From contig NZ_CACSKD010000014.1 of NCBI RefSeq assembly GCF_902706285.1, forward strand, positions 62,001 to 126,000: DNA of 64,000 nucleotides, in the 5' to 3' direction. Of the stretch, positions 15,275 through 24,957 are shown in pieces. A program made the position numbers and the translations under genes. Each line of letters begins with the position of its first letter. Position 1 is the stretch's first letter. The notes under the pieces were generated by a model. It was not told the origin of the DNA. It worked only from the letters and a program-made list of their open reading frames with translations, and ran no database searches. The stretch comes from Rhizobium sp. 18055 (GTDB taxonomy: Bacteria; Pseudomonadota; Alphaproteobacteria; Rhizobiales; Rhizobiaceae).

Positions 15275-17212
15275 TCACGCCTGCGCCTTTTCCGAGCGGA
15301 TCCAGACCAGCATTTCGCCGGGCGCGCGGTTGTCCCAGAGGTGATAGGGGACGAAGCGGGCTGTTGCCGGTTTTGCAGCCGGCGGGCTTGTGCGGTAAAG
15401 CGCTGCGCCCCAGTCCTGCGTCTCTTTGACGACCGGGATGTCGAGCGCCACAGCGCCGCGCAGGTCGGCGATCTCCGTGGTCTTTGCCTCCCCGACATTG
15501 CCTGGCAGCCGGATGCCGTTGAGACCGGCACCGTTGTCTGTCGCTTCGACGCAGTAGACCAGCGGGCCGCGCATCAGTGCGGCGCGGCCGGCATCCTGGC
15601 GCACCAGCGGATTGGCGAAGAGGGCGCGGGTGGCGAGCGGGATGTCGAGATCGACCTTGTCGCCGCTCGTCCACTCGCGCTCGATGCGGGCGTAACCGTC
15701 GATCTCGACGGAGACGAGGTCGATCGCTTCGCCGTTGACCTTCAGCGTTGCGCCGTCTGCCCATTCAGGGATGCGCAGCGAGATGGCGAAACGGGATGGC
15801 CGTTCAGGCGTCACGTCGAAGTGGATGGCGCCGTTCCAGGGGTAGTTGGTCTTCTGCGCCAGCGCGACCGCGGTGCCGCCGATCTCGAAGCGGGCCTTGC
15901 CTTCGCCGTAGAGATGGACGGCTATCTCGTCCTCGGCGACGCCATACATGTAGGAGCCGATGGAGGCCAACAGGCGGGCGATGTTGGGCGGGCAGCAGGG
16001 GCAATTGTGCCAGACCCAGCGGTGATGCTTGCCTGAGCTCTCCAGCGGATTCTCGTAGAAGAAGGTCTTGCCATCCAACGACAGGCCGGACATGGCGCCG
16101 TTATAGAGCGCCTGCTCCATGATATCGGCATAGCGGCGATTTGGGCCGCGGCCGAGCATGCGGCTGGCCCAGAAGACCAGGCCGACGGAGGCGCAGGTTT
16201 CGGCATAGGCGCTTTCGTTCGGCAGGTCGTAATAGTCGGTAAAGCCTTCATTGGAGGCGGCCGGGCCGATGCCGCCGGTAACATACATCTGCTTGGTCGT
16301 CAGATCGTCCCAGAGAATATCGAGGGCTGCGGTGAGCGTATCGTCATTGTACTCGGTGGCGATGTCGGCCATGCCGGAATAGAGGTACATGGCGCGCACC
16401 GCGTGGCCGACGACCTTGGTTTGTTCGCGCACCGGCAGATGTGCCTGATTGTATTCGTAGGTCTTGTGCACGAACTTTGCCGGATCGCGGCCATCGCGCA
16501 GGGCTTCCTCGGTGAAATAGTGCGGCTCGACACCACGCTCGTCGATGAAGAACTTGGCGAGGTCGAGATACTTGTCTTCGCGGGTGACGCGGGCGAGCCG
16601 GACCAGGGCAAGCTCGAGTTCCTCGTGGCCGCAATAGCCGCGCATCTGGCCTTCGCCATGACCGAAAGCCTTGATCATGTAATCGGCGAAGCGGCACATG
16701 ACGTCGAGCAGCTTGCGCTTGCCGGTGGCCTGGAAATAGGCGACGGCGCCTTCGATCAGGTGGCCGGCGCAATAGAGTTCGTGGTGGTCGCGCAGGTTTG
16801 TCCAGCGGCGGCCGGGCTGGACGCGCTGGAACCAGGCGTTCAGATAGCCATCCTCGTCCTGCATCGTCTCGTACATGTCGATGATCTCATCGACGCGGGC
16901 TTCGAGCTTCGGATTGGGCTTGCGGTAGAGCGAGTAGGCCACCGTCTCGATCGACTTGCCGAGGTCGCTGTCCCAGAACATCTGGGTCGAGCCGGCCCAG
17001 GCCTGTAGCGGGATGACGATGCCGGGGCTCGGCTTGCTGGTATCGATGGCACGCACCATGCCTGCTTCGACGCAGCGGTCGAGCAGCGTTTCGGCGGTGG
17101 AATCGCAGATCGCGTCCTGGCGATCGCCGAACAGGCCGTGGACATCGACATTGGGAACGGGGAGCGGACGGAACTGGCGGTCTCTTTTCAGCTTGGTCAT
17201 GGCGTGGTCCAT
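15275..17212 (-). CDS. GH127 beta-L-arabinofuranosidase
   Basis: 645 residues. Glycoside hydrolase family 127 removes terminal beta-L-arabinofuranose, as found in plant hydroxyproline-rich glycoproteins. The zinc/cysteine active site known from Bifidobacterium HypBA1 is visible as Glu338 and Cys340 in NESAYAETCASVG and Cys406–Cys407 in WHNCPCCPPN, with an (alpha/alpha)6-barrel and C-terminal beta-domains. No signal peptide is seen, so it acts in the cytoplasm on imported oligosaccharides. Start at 17212 or, 12 bases in, at 17200 (MTKLKRDR); the sites are equally weak. It is the last gene of the leftward LacI/ABC operon, 40 bases after the permease, which identifies beta-arabinofuranosides as the likely cargo. 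Confidence 0.92.
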   Translation of the reverse strand: MDHAMTKLKRDRQFRPLPVPNVDVHGLFGDRQDAICDSTAETLLDRCVEAGMVRAIDTSKPSPGIVIPLQAWAGSTQMFWDSDLGKSIETVAYSLYRKPNPKLEARVDEIIDMYETMQDEDGYLNAWFQRVQPGRRWTNLRDHHELYCAGHLIEGAVAYFQATGKRKLLDVMCRFADYMIKAFGHGEGQMRGYCGHEELELALVRLARVTREDKYLDLAKFFIDERGVEPHYFTEEALRDGRDPAKFVHKTYEYNQAHLPVREQTKVVGHAVRAMYLYSGMADIATEYNDDTLTAALDILWDDLTTKQMYVTGGIGPAASNEGFTDYYDLPNESAYAETCASVGLVFWASRMLGRGPNRRYADIMEQALYNGAMSGLSLDGKTFFYENPLESSGKHHRWVWHNCPCCPPNIARLLASIGSYMYGVAEDEIAVHLYGEGKARFEIGGTAVALAQKTNYPWNGAIHFDVTPERPSRFAISLRIPEWADGATLKVNGEAIDLVSVEIDGYARIEREWTSGDKVDLDIPLATRALFANPLVRQDAGRAALMRGPLVYCVEATDNGAGLNGIRLPGNVGEAKTTEIADLRGAVALDIPVVKETQDWGAALYRTSPPAAKPATARFVPYHLWDNRAPGEMLVWIRSEKAQA

Positions 17213-17252
17213 CTTTCTAAGAAATTCATTTCACTTGGTTATTTGATTTCGG

Positions 17253-18116
17253 CTATTTCACCGCGCCGGCCATGAGCCCGCGCAGGTAGTAGCGTTGCAG
17301 CAGCAGGAAAACGATCAGGCAGGGGATGGTCATGACGGCGACGCCGGCCTGGACGGCGCCCCAGTTGATGGCGCCGAGGCGACCGGCGCGCACCGCCATC
17401 ATCAGCACCGGCAGTGTGTATTTCTCATTGCTGGAGAGCAGCACGAGGGCGGCCAGGAACTCGTTCCAGGCATTGAGGAAGGCGAAGATCGCCACCGTCG
17501 CGACACCCGGCAGCACCAGCGGCAACAGCACCATGACCAGCAGCTTCATGTCCTGCGCGCCATCGATACGGGCGGCCTCCTCGATCTCCTTGGGCACCGC
17601 ATCGAAGGCGTTGCGCATCATGAAGACGGAGAAGGGCAGCTGCAGCGTGACGTAGACGAGCGTGAGGCCGAACAGCGAGTTGTTGAGCCCGAGCTTGGCC
17701 AGGATGATGAACAGCGGCGTCAGGATCGACTGGAACGGGATCATCAGCGTGGCGATGATCAGCACGAAGAAGACGTTCTTGAACGGAAACCGATAGCGCG
17801 AGAAGCCGTAGCCGGCGAGCAGGCTGATCGCCACCGTCAGCACCACCGTTGCCACCGAGACGATCAGGGAATTCACCGTATGCTGCCAGATGCCGGCGCC
17901 GAAGCTATCCAGCGAGCGGTAGGAATCGAAGCTGATGCCCGTGGTCGGCCATGGCGGCAGCGGCGGCAGGCGGGCTTCGGTGCCGTGGCGCAACGACGCC
18001 AGCAGCGTGATGACGAAGGGGGCGAGGAAGAAGATGGCGATGCAGAGCCCGGTGCCATGAAAGGCTGCCTGGTTGCGCCGTTCCCTGCTCTTGCGGCGTC
18101 CGGTGACGAGGCTCAT
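17253..18116 (-). CDS. Sugar ABC transporter permease (MalG type)
   Basis: 287 residues, CUT1 family inner-membrane permease with six helices. The EAA loop reads EIEEAARIDGAQDMKLLVMV followed by LPLVLPGVATVA. The coding start is the ATG at 18116, which overlaps the stop of the upstream permease by ATGA. The frame is open farther left, but that extension lies in the other permease's coding sequence. It pairs with the MalF-type permease and the solute-binding protein at 19105–20343. No ATPase gene is in this operon, so it must borrow one, perhaps the MalK-type protein encoded at 31369–32448. Confidence 0.93.
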   Translation of the reverse strand: MSLVTGRRKSRERRNQAAFHGTGLCIAIFFLAPFVITLLASLRHGTEARLPPLPPWPTTGISFDSYRSLDSFGAGIWQHTVNSLIVSVATVVLTVAISLLAGYGFSRYRFPFKNVFFVLIIATLMIPFQSILTPLFIILAKLGLNNSLFGLTLVYVTLQLPFSVFMMRNAFDAVPKEIEEAARIDGAQDMKLLVMVLLPLVLPGVATVAIFAFLNAWNEFLAALVLLSSNEKYTLPVLMMAVRAGRLGAINWGAVQAGVAVMTIPCLIVFLLLQRYYLRGLMAGAVK

Positions 18117-19030
18117 GAGCGCTCCTCCCCGACCCGGAGCAGCCAGAGCTGGGCAATGCTGATGACCACGAGGATGGCGAGAAGGGCGATCGAGAGCGCT
18201 GCGCCATAGCCGAGATTGAAGGACACGAAGGACTGGTTGAAGATGTAGTAGACCACCGAGATCATCCGGTTCTGCGGACCGCCTGCGGTCATGATGTAGA
18301 ACTGGTCGAAGGCAAGAATCGAGCCGGTGACAGAGATGATCAGTGCCAGCGCGATGGTGCGGCGCATCAGCGGCAGGGTGATGTAGCGGAACCGCTGCCA
18401 CCAGCTGGCGCCATCGACGACGGCGGCCTCGGTGAGATCGGCGGGGATCGCCTGCAGGCCGGTGAGCAGGATGATCATCGTAAAGCCTGCTATCTTCCAG
18501 ACGACCATGACGATGATGGTGAGGAAGGCGCTGTCGAAGGTGGCGAGCAGGTTGGGCGGACGATCGACGAGGCCGAGCGCCTTAAGCGCCGGGCCGATAA
18601 AGCCGCTATCGACATTGGCGAGCCAGACCCAGAGCAGCGATGCGGAGGCCAGGCCGACGACGACGGGCAGGAAAATGATAGTACGATAGGTGCTGACGAA
18701 GGCACGCTCGCGCTCGACGAACAAAGCGAGCGGAAAGGCCAGCGCGAAAATGACGATGGTGACGATGACTGTATAGTAGGCTGTGAAATTCAGCGCCGAC
18801 ATGAAGCGGGTGTCGTGGAACATCCTGACATAGTTGTTGAAGCCGATCCAGCGCTGGGCGCCCATCAGCGGCCAGTTGTGCAGGCTCATCCAACCGGTGA
18901 AGATGACGGGCAACACGAAGAACATGATGACGAGCAGCATCGCCGGCGCGATATAGAGAAGCCCTTGCCATTCCGGTCCTGGTTGTCGTTTTCGCACGCG
19001 CATGGGCTGGGCTTGACCTGAAACGGCCAT
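18113..19030 (-). CDS. Sugar ABC transporter permease (MalF type)
   Basis: 305 residues with six transmembrane segments (for example LLYIAPAMLLVIMFFVLPVI) and the cytoplasmic EAA loop DLTEAAVVDGASWWQRFRYI followed by TLPLMRR, which docks to the ATPase. The start is ATG 19030 with GCGGAG eight bases upstream; the open frame to 19081 has no site. It is coupled to the MalG-type permease by a four-base overlap and follows the binding-protein gene by about 75 bases. It imports the sugar later cut by the GH127 enzyme of the same operon. Confidence 0.93.
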   Translation of the reverse strand: MAVSGQAQPMRVRKRQPGPEWQGLLYIAPAMLLVIMFFVLPVIFTGWMSLHNWPLMGAQRWIGFNNYVRMFHDTRFMSALNFTAYYTVIVTIVIFALAFPLALFVERERAFVSTYRTIIFLPVVVGLASASLLWVWLANVDSGFIGPALKALGLVDRPPNLLATFDSAFLTIIVMVVWKIAGFTMIILLTGLQAIPADLTEAAVVDGASWWQRFRYITLPLMRRTIALALIISVTGSILAFDQFYIMTAGGPQNRMISVVYYIFNQSFVSFNLGYGAALSIALLAILVVISIAQLWLLRVGEERS

Positions 19031-19104
19031 GAAGACACTCCGCATTTCCAGTGGTGAAATCGGTCGGGGGACTGCCACCATCCCCCGACCACGGCCTTGG
19101 GAGA

Positions 19105-20343
19105 TTATTGGCCGCTATCGATGATCGACTGCATTTCCGACTGTGCATTGGCAAAGGCACCATCGACGTCATCACCGAAGATGGCGGCGTTGGTGAAGGT
19201 TGCCCATGGACCGTTGGCGCTGTTGATCAGATCGTTGAACTGCAGGGTGTAGGGCGTCTTGGCGACGCCGATGGCTTTCAGCCCGACCTCAAGCCGGGGA
19301 TCGAGACCTTCGAGCACCTTGTCGGCGATATCGCCGCGGGTCGGCAGGCTGCCATACTTGGCCATGATCTTCTGGCCGTCCATCGAATAGATGTATTCGA
19401 GGAACTCCTTCACCGCGTCGATGTTCTTGCTGCCCTTGGTGATGACGAAGTTGTCGCCGCCGGCAAAGGAGGACGGATTACCATCGACGCCGGGAATCAG
19501 GGTGACGCCGAAGTTGATGTCAGGGTGCTCGGTGACAAGCGTGCCGATGGCGAAGGCACCGAGGCTCTGCTGGCCGATCTTGCCGTTGGTGAAGCTGAGG
19601 AAGTTGGCGCCGTTATCGCTGGCCGCGCCTGCCGGTACGAGGTCCTTCTTGACCATGTCGCGGTAATAGCCGACCGCCTTGCGCATCTGTGGCGTGTCGA
19701 GGGTCGCGGTCTTGCTGTCGGCAGAGAGGATATCGGCACCGGCGCCCCAGGTGAGCGGCGTGAAGGTGAAGATCATGCAGCCGCCGCAGCCGCCGCCTGA
19801 GAAGTAGAAGCCGTAGGTGTCGTCACCGAGCTTGCGGATCTTTTCGGCATTGGCGGTGATCTCTTCCCAGGTGGTCGGCGCCTTTTCGGGGTCGAGACCG
19901 GCCTTCTTGTAGAGATCCTTGTTCCAGGCGAAGACGGAGGTCTCGACCGAGAGCGGCAGGCCGTAGATGTGGTCCTGATAGGTGCCGAGCTTGACGTGCG
20001 AGGGCGACAGCGAGTTGAAATAGGGCAGCTTCTTTGCCCAGTCCGTCAGGTCCTCGAGTTGGCCGGCAGCGGCGAAGGCCGGGGTGTAGATCAGGTCCAT
20101 CGACAGCGCATCGGGCGCCTGGCCGCCGGCGATCGAGGTGGCGTATTTCTGCACCAGTTCGGAGAACGGCACTTCGGTGGCGACCACCTGGTTCTCATGG
20201 CTGGAATTATAGGCTTCCACCACCTTCTTGAAAGATTCGCCGATGCCGGAGCGAACCCACATTTCGACTTTCTCGGCAGCCGACGCTCCCGAAACGAGGC
20301 ATAGTGTGGCAATGCTGGTTGCTGCCAATAGACGCTTGATCAT
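19105..20343 (-). CDS. ABC transporter sugar-binding protein
   Basis: 412 residues, periplasmic extracellular solute-binding protein family 1. The signal peptide is LLAATSIATLCLVSGASA, cut before AEKVEMW. Typical folds follow: EMWVRSGIGESFKKVVEAYN, ALSMDLIYTPAFAAAGQLED, NFVITKGSKNIDAVKEFLEY. The segment GGGCGGCMIFTF (about residues 180–190) holds two nearby cysteines that may form a disulfide. The start is ATG 20343 after GGAGGAAGAGCC. It is the second gene of the operon, 44 bases after the LacI regulator. Confidence 0.93.
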   Translation of the reverse strand: MIKRLLAATSIATLCLVSGASAAEKVEMWVRSGIGESFKKVVEAYNSSHENQVVATEVPFSELVQKYATSIAGGQAPDALSMDLIYTPAFAAAGQLEDLTDWAKKLPYFNSLSPSHVKLGTYQDHIYGLPLSVETSVFAWNKDLYKKAGLDPEKAPTTWEEITANAEKIRKLGDDTYGFYFSGGGCGGCMIFTFTPLTWGAGADILSADSKTATLDTPQMRKAVGYYRDMVKKDLVPAGAASDNGANFLSFTNGKIGQQSLGAFAIGTLVTEHPDINFGVTLIPGVDGNPSSFAGGDNFVITKGSKNIDAVKEFLEYIYSMDGQKIMAKYGSLPTRGDIADKVLEGLDPRLEVGLKAIGVAKTPYTLQFNDLINSANGPWATFTNAAIFGDDVDGAFANAQSEMQSIIDSGQ

Positions 20344-20387
20344 GGCTCTTCCTCCCAAAAGTGGCGCATCTCCTCCGCGCCGGTTCC

Positions 20388-21410
20388 TCACTCGATGGGG
20401 CTTTTGCCCCCGCATGACTGCCGCACCACAAGGCGGCACGGCAATGTCCTGACGCCCGGCTCCACTGGGCGTCCCTCCGCAAGCGCCAGCACGGTCAGAC
20501 CGGCCTGGCGCCCCAGTTCCTTCAACTCCATGTCGACGGATGTCAGCGGCGGCCGGGTCTGGCCGGCGACAATCTCCCAATTGTCGAAGCCCACCACCGA
20601 GACATCCTCCGGCACCCGTATGCCGCGTTCGCGCAGCGTATCGACGGCGCCGCGGGCGATCTGGTCGTTGCCGCAGAAGATCGCGTCGGGCTTCTCGCCC
20701 TCGCCGCTCCAGATGCGCTCGACCGCCTCATGCCCCCAGGCCTCAGCCCAGCGACCGTACATCACCACCCCCTCGCCACCGATGACAGCGTGGTAGGCTC
20801 CGGCGCGCTCGCGCACCGAGAAGAAATCATCCGGCCCGGTGATATGGACGATGCGACGGCGGCCGATCCTGACCAGCCATTCCACCGCCAGCCGGGCGCC
20901 CTGCGCATCGTCGGAGCGGAAGGTGACGCTGCCGGGCTCGCCCTCGGTGAAGGCGTAGACGACAGGCACCGGCAGCTTCGACAGATCGACCGGCAGTTGT
21001 CCATCGACGCGCTTGCCCGACGCGATAATGCCGTCCACCTGCTTTTCCAGCATCGCCTCGACATGGATCTGGCCGAGCGCCGGATCGTCCTCGATCGCGC
21101 AGAGGAAGACCGAGACGCCGTGATCGACGAGGGCTTCGGACACGCCGGCCATCAGCGGCAGGGTGAAGCGGCCGTAGGTGTCGTTGGTCAGGAGGCCGAT
21201 GGTGAAGCTGCGCTTGCTGAGCAGGCCGCGAGCCAAGGCATTCGGCCGGAAGCCAACCTCGCCGGCGATACGCTTGACGCGTGCCCGGGTCTCGACACTC
21301 ATCCGGCCGGTATCGTTGAGTGCCTTCGAGGTCGTCGAGATGCTGACGCCTGCCGCAGCCGCGACATCGTGGATGGTGATCCGCCCTCTTTTTCCTCCCG
21401 CGATATTCAC
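20388..21410 (-). CDS. LacI family transcriptional regulator
   Basis: 340 residues. The helix-turn-helix ITIHDVAAAAGVSISTTSKA and hinge helix region (RPNALARGLLSKRS) are followed by a periplasmic-binding-protein-like sensor domain. The start is GTG 21410, with GGGAGG seven bases upstream. It is the first gene of the leftward operon with the ABC transporter and GH127, and two LacI-type palindromes lie 23–72 bases before its start, so it almost certainly represses its own operon and is released by an arabinose-containing sugar or derivative. Confidence 0.93.
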   Translation of the reverse strand: MNIAGGKRGRITIHDVAAAAGVSISTTSKALNDTGRMSVETRARVKRIAGEVGFRPNALARGLLSKRSFTIGLLTNDTYGRFTLPLMAGVSEALVDHGVSVFLCAIEDDPALGQIHVEAMLEKQVDGIIASGKRVDGQLPVDLSKLPVPVVYAFTEGEPGSVTFRSDDAQGARLAVEWLVRIGRRRIVHITGPDDFFSVRERAGAYHAVIGGEGVVMYGRWAEAWGHEAVERIWSGEGEKPDAIFCGNDQIARGAVDTLRERGIRVPEDVSVVGFDNWEIVAGQTRPPLTSVDMELKELGRQAGLTVLALAEGRPVEPGVRTLPCRLVVRQSCGGKSPIE

Positions 21411-21432
21411 CGCGACCTCCCGTATTTTGCAT

Positions 21433-21448
21433 GAGAAAACGTTTTCTC
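21433..21448. promoter_or_regulatory. LacI-type operator 1
   Basis: GAGAAAACGTTTTCTC is a perfect 16-base palindrome with the central CG typical of LacI-family operators. It lies 23 bases before the GTG of the LacI gene and is centred 32 bases (about three helical turns) from operator 2. Confidence 0.8.
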
Positions 21449-21462
21449 CGGGATTTCGTCAA

Positions 21463-21482
21463 GTGAGAAAAGGTTTTCTCAC
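21463..21482. promoter_or_regulatory. LacI-type operator 2
   Basis: GTGAGAAAAGGTTTTCTCAC is a 20-base palindrome with a single central mismatch and the same GAGAAAA/TTTTCTC arms as operator 1. It is the outer site of the pair in front of the LacI–ABC–GH127 operon; paired sites in helical phase suggest cooperative binding. Confidence 0.8.
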
Positions 21483-21529
21483 TCAAGTTTACTGAGAGAC
21501 CCCGAAATTTCAGGGAAGGTGCCACACAC

Positions 21530-21568
21530 GAAAACGAGCGGCAGGCCCGAAGGCGAACCGCTCGTTTC
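21530..21568 (-). terminator. Probable terminator of the leftward dehydrogenase operon
   Basis: Downstream of the stop at 21614 the minus strand carries GAAACGAGCGG … CCGCTCGTTTTC, an 11-base stem with a 16-base loop ending in TTTTC. It separates the Gfo/Idh operon from the LacI operator region. The U-tract is short. Confidence 0.65.
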
Positions 21569-21613
21569 GATGTCCAGCCGGGAGGCCCTGGACAATTTGG
21601 TGGGCCGAATAAG

Positions 21614-22888
<1,275 letters not shown>

Positions 22889-22941
22889 CGAATGATCCTC
22901 CTTCATGCGTGCGGAAACAAACTTGATCTTTATGCTTTTGG

Positions 22942-23769
22942 TCAGGCCTGGCAGCAGCTGTGGAAGCGCTCGACGCAGGTGGCGATCACCTCGTCGGCCG
23001 GGCGTTTCCACCAGTTCTCCGCCGAGAAGATCTCGACCTCCTGGGCACCATCAAAGCCTGCAGCCTCGACCATCCGTCGTATGCCTTTCAGGTCGATGAC
23101 GCCATCGCCCATCATGCCGCGGTCGGTCAGCATATCCCTGGTCGGGACCAGCCAATCGCAGATGTGGTGGGCGAGAATGCGCTGCAGGCGGCCGGCGCGG
23201 GCGATCTGTTCTGCGAGATCCGGGTCCCACCAGACGTGGTAAACGTCGATGGCGACGCCAACCCCCTCGCCCAGCTGCTCGCAGATGTCGAGCGCCTGAC
23301 TGAGCGTGTTCACGCAGGAGCGGTCGGCCGCATACATCGGGTGCAGTGGCTCGATCGCCAGCGGCACGCCGGCGGCACGGGCATGCGGGAGCGTCGCGGC
23401 AATGCCGTCGGCCACCATCTGGCGGGCAAGTGCGAGATCCCTCGAGTTCCCGGCAAGACCGCCGACGACGAGCACGAGGCAATCGGCGCCAAGGGCTGCG
23501 GCCTCATCGACGGCGCGCTTGTTGTCGTCGATCGCTGTCTGGCGATCCACAGCTTCCAGCGCCGGGAAAAAGCCGCCGCGGCAGAGCCCGGTGAGCTTGA
23601 TGCCGTTGGATCTGACGATGCGCACGGCCTCGTCAAGTCCTGCCTTGGCGACCTGATCGCGCCAGGGGGCGATCGAGGTGATGCCATGCTTCAGGCAGAG
23701 ATCGACCGCTTCGGCAAAGCCGCATTGCTCGCGGATCGTCGCGAGGTTGATGGAAAGACCTTCGACCAT
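22942..23769 (-). CDS. Sugar phosphate isomerase/epimerase-like TIM-barrel protein
   Basis: 275 residues of the xylose-isomerase-like AP endonuclease 2 family. Metal ligands are suggested by IEPLHPMYAA (Glu), IDVYHVWWDPDL (Asp/His), ILAHHICDW (His) and EVEIFSAENWW (Glu). The family includes hydroxypyruvate isomerase, inosose dehydratase and the recently described 3-keto-glycoside lyases or hydratases. The start is ATG 23769 after AAGGGAGGAG. It sits between a DUF993 gene and a Gfo/Idh gene, the pairing expected for a pathway in which a dehydrogenase makes a keto-sugar that this enzyme cleaves or isomerises. Confidence 0.87.
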   Translation of the reverse strand: MVEGLSINLATIREQCGFAEAVDLCLKHGITSIAPWRDQVAKAGLDEAVRIVRSNGIKLTGLCRGGFFPALEAVDRQTAIDDNKRAVDEAAALGADCLVLVVGGLAGNSRDLALARQMVADGIAATLPHARAAGVPLAIEPLHPMYAADRSCVNTLSQALDICEQLGEGVGVAIDVYHVWWDPDLAEQIARAGRLQRILAHHICDWLVPTRDMLTDRGMMGDGVIDLKGIRRMVEAAGFDGAQEVEIFSAENWWKRPADEVIATCVERFHSCCQA

Positions 23770-23790
23770 ATAATTCTCCTCCCTTGATCG

Positions 23791-24954
23791 TCAGGCAACG
23801 CCGTGCACGGCGAGCACCCGTTTCATGCGGGTTACCGCCAGATCGGGATCATCGAGCACGCGGGCCTTGTCGGCGAGGCGGAAGAGTTCGGCCAGGTGCG
23901 ACAGCGACCGCGTCGATTGCTGGCCGCCGATCATGGTGAAGTGGTCCTGCAGGCCGTTGAGATAGGCGAGGAAGACGATGCCGGTCTTGTAGAAGCGAGT
24001 CGGGGCCTTGAAGATGTGCCGGGAGAGCGGCACGGTCGGCTCCAGCAGCTCGAAGAACTCGCCGTTCCTGTCGTGGCCGAGCGCCTCGAGGGCAGCGGAG
24101 GCGGCCGGCGCAATGGCATCGAAAATGCCGAGCAGCGCGTCGGAATGGCCCTTTTCATCGCCGGCTATCAATTCGGCGTAGTTGAAGTCATCACCGGTGT
24201 ACATGCGCACGCTGGCAGGCAATTGCCGGCGCATGGTGATCTCCTTCTCCTTCGACAGCAGCGAGACCTTGATGCCATCGACCTTGGCGGCGTTCGCCTC
24301 GATCACCTCAAGGCAGGTGGCCATGGCGGCGATGTGATCGGCATTGCCCCAATAACCTTCCAAGGCGGGATCGAACATCTCGCCGAGCCAGTGGATGACC
24401 ACCGGCTCCCTTACCTGTCGGAGGATACGATCGTAGACCCTGACGTAGTCATCAGGACTTTTGGCGGCTGCGGCCAGCGCCCGGCTTGCCATCAGGATGA
24501 TCCGGCCGCCCGAGGCCTCGATCGTCTCGATCTGCTCCTCGTAGGCCCGGATGATGGTGTCGATCGTGACGTCGGGGCCTGGTGCCAAGTGATCGGTGCC
24601 GGCGCCGCAGGCGATCAACGCGTCGCTGCGGCTGGCGGCTTCGGCAAGCGCCCGCTTGATCAGCTGCTGCGCTTCCGGCCAGCCGAGGCCCATGCCGCGC
24701 TGGGCGGTGTCCATGGCTTCAGCAACGCCGAGGCCGAGATCCCATAGCCTATGGCGGAAGGCGAGTGTGCGGTCCCAGTCGATCGCCGGCGTCAGCCACG
24801 GATCGTTGTCGGCGAACGGATCGGCCACGACGTGGGCGGCGGCATAGGCGATGCGCGAGAAGTCTTTCGGCTGGCGTTTGACCACCGCGATCGGCGTGCC
24901 GGTCAGCGTATAGGGGGCGATCTTACCATCGAGGGGTAGGTTGATCGTGGTCAT
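23791..24954 (-). CDS. DUF993 / dihydrodipicolinate synthase-like protein
   Basis: 387 residues. The sequence has the TIM-barrel look of the DUF993 group, distantly related to class I aldolases such as DapA (IACGAGTDHLAPGPDVTID, VVIHWLGEMFDPALEGYWG, DGIKVSLLSKEKEITMRRQL with a candidate Schiff-base lysine in IKVSLL). In rhizobia such genes typically sit, as here, inside Gfo/Idh/TIM-barrel sugar operons. Its stop lies 21 bases before the isomerase start and its start 3 bases after the preceding dehydrogenase. A carbon–carbon bond-cleaving or keto-acid step is plausible but not demonstrated. Confidence 0.8.
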   Translation of the reverse strand: MTTINLPLDGKIAPYTLTGTPIAVVKRQPKDFSRIAYAAAHVVADPFADNDPWLTPAIDWDRTLAFRHRLWDLGLGVAEAMDTAQRGMGLGWPEAQQLIKRALAEAASRSDALIACGAGTDHLAPGPDVTIDTIIRAYEEQIETIEASGGRIILMASRALAAAAKSPDDYVRVYDRILRQVREPVVIHWLGEMFDPALEGYWGNADHIAAMATCLEVIEANAAKVDGIKVSLLSKEKEITMRRQLPASVRMYTGDDFNYAELIAGDEKGHSDALLGIFDAIAPAASAALEALGHDRNGEFFELLEPTVPLSRHIFKAPTRFYKTGIVFLAYLNGLQDHFTMIGGQQSTRSLSHLAELFRLADKARVLDDPDLAVTRMKRVLAVHGVA

Positions 24955-24957
24955 CGC

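Noticed and set aside
17230..17245. CTTGGTTATTTG near the GH127 gene, like half of the shared operator
   Set aside because: Only one arm is present and it lies inside an operon between permease and GH127.
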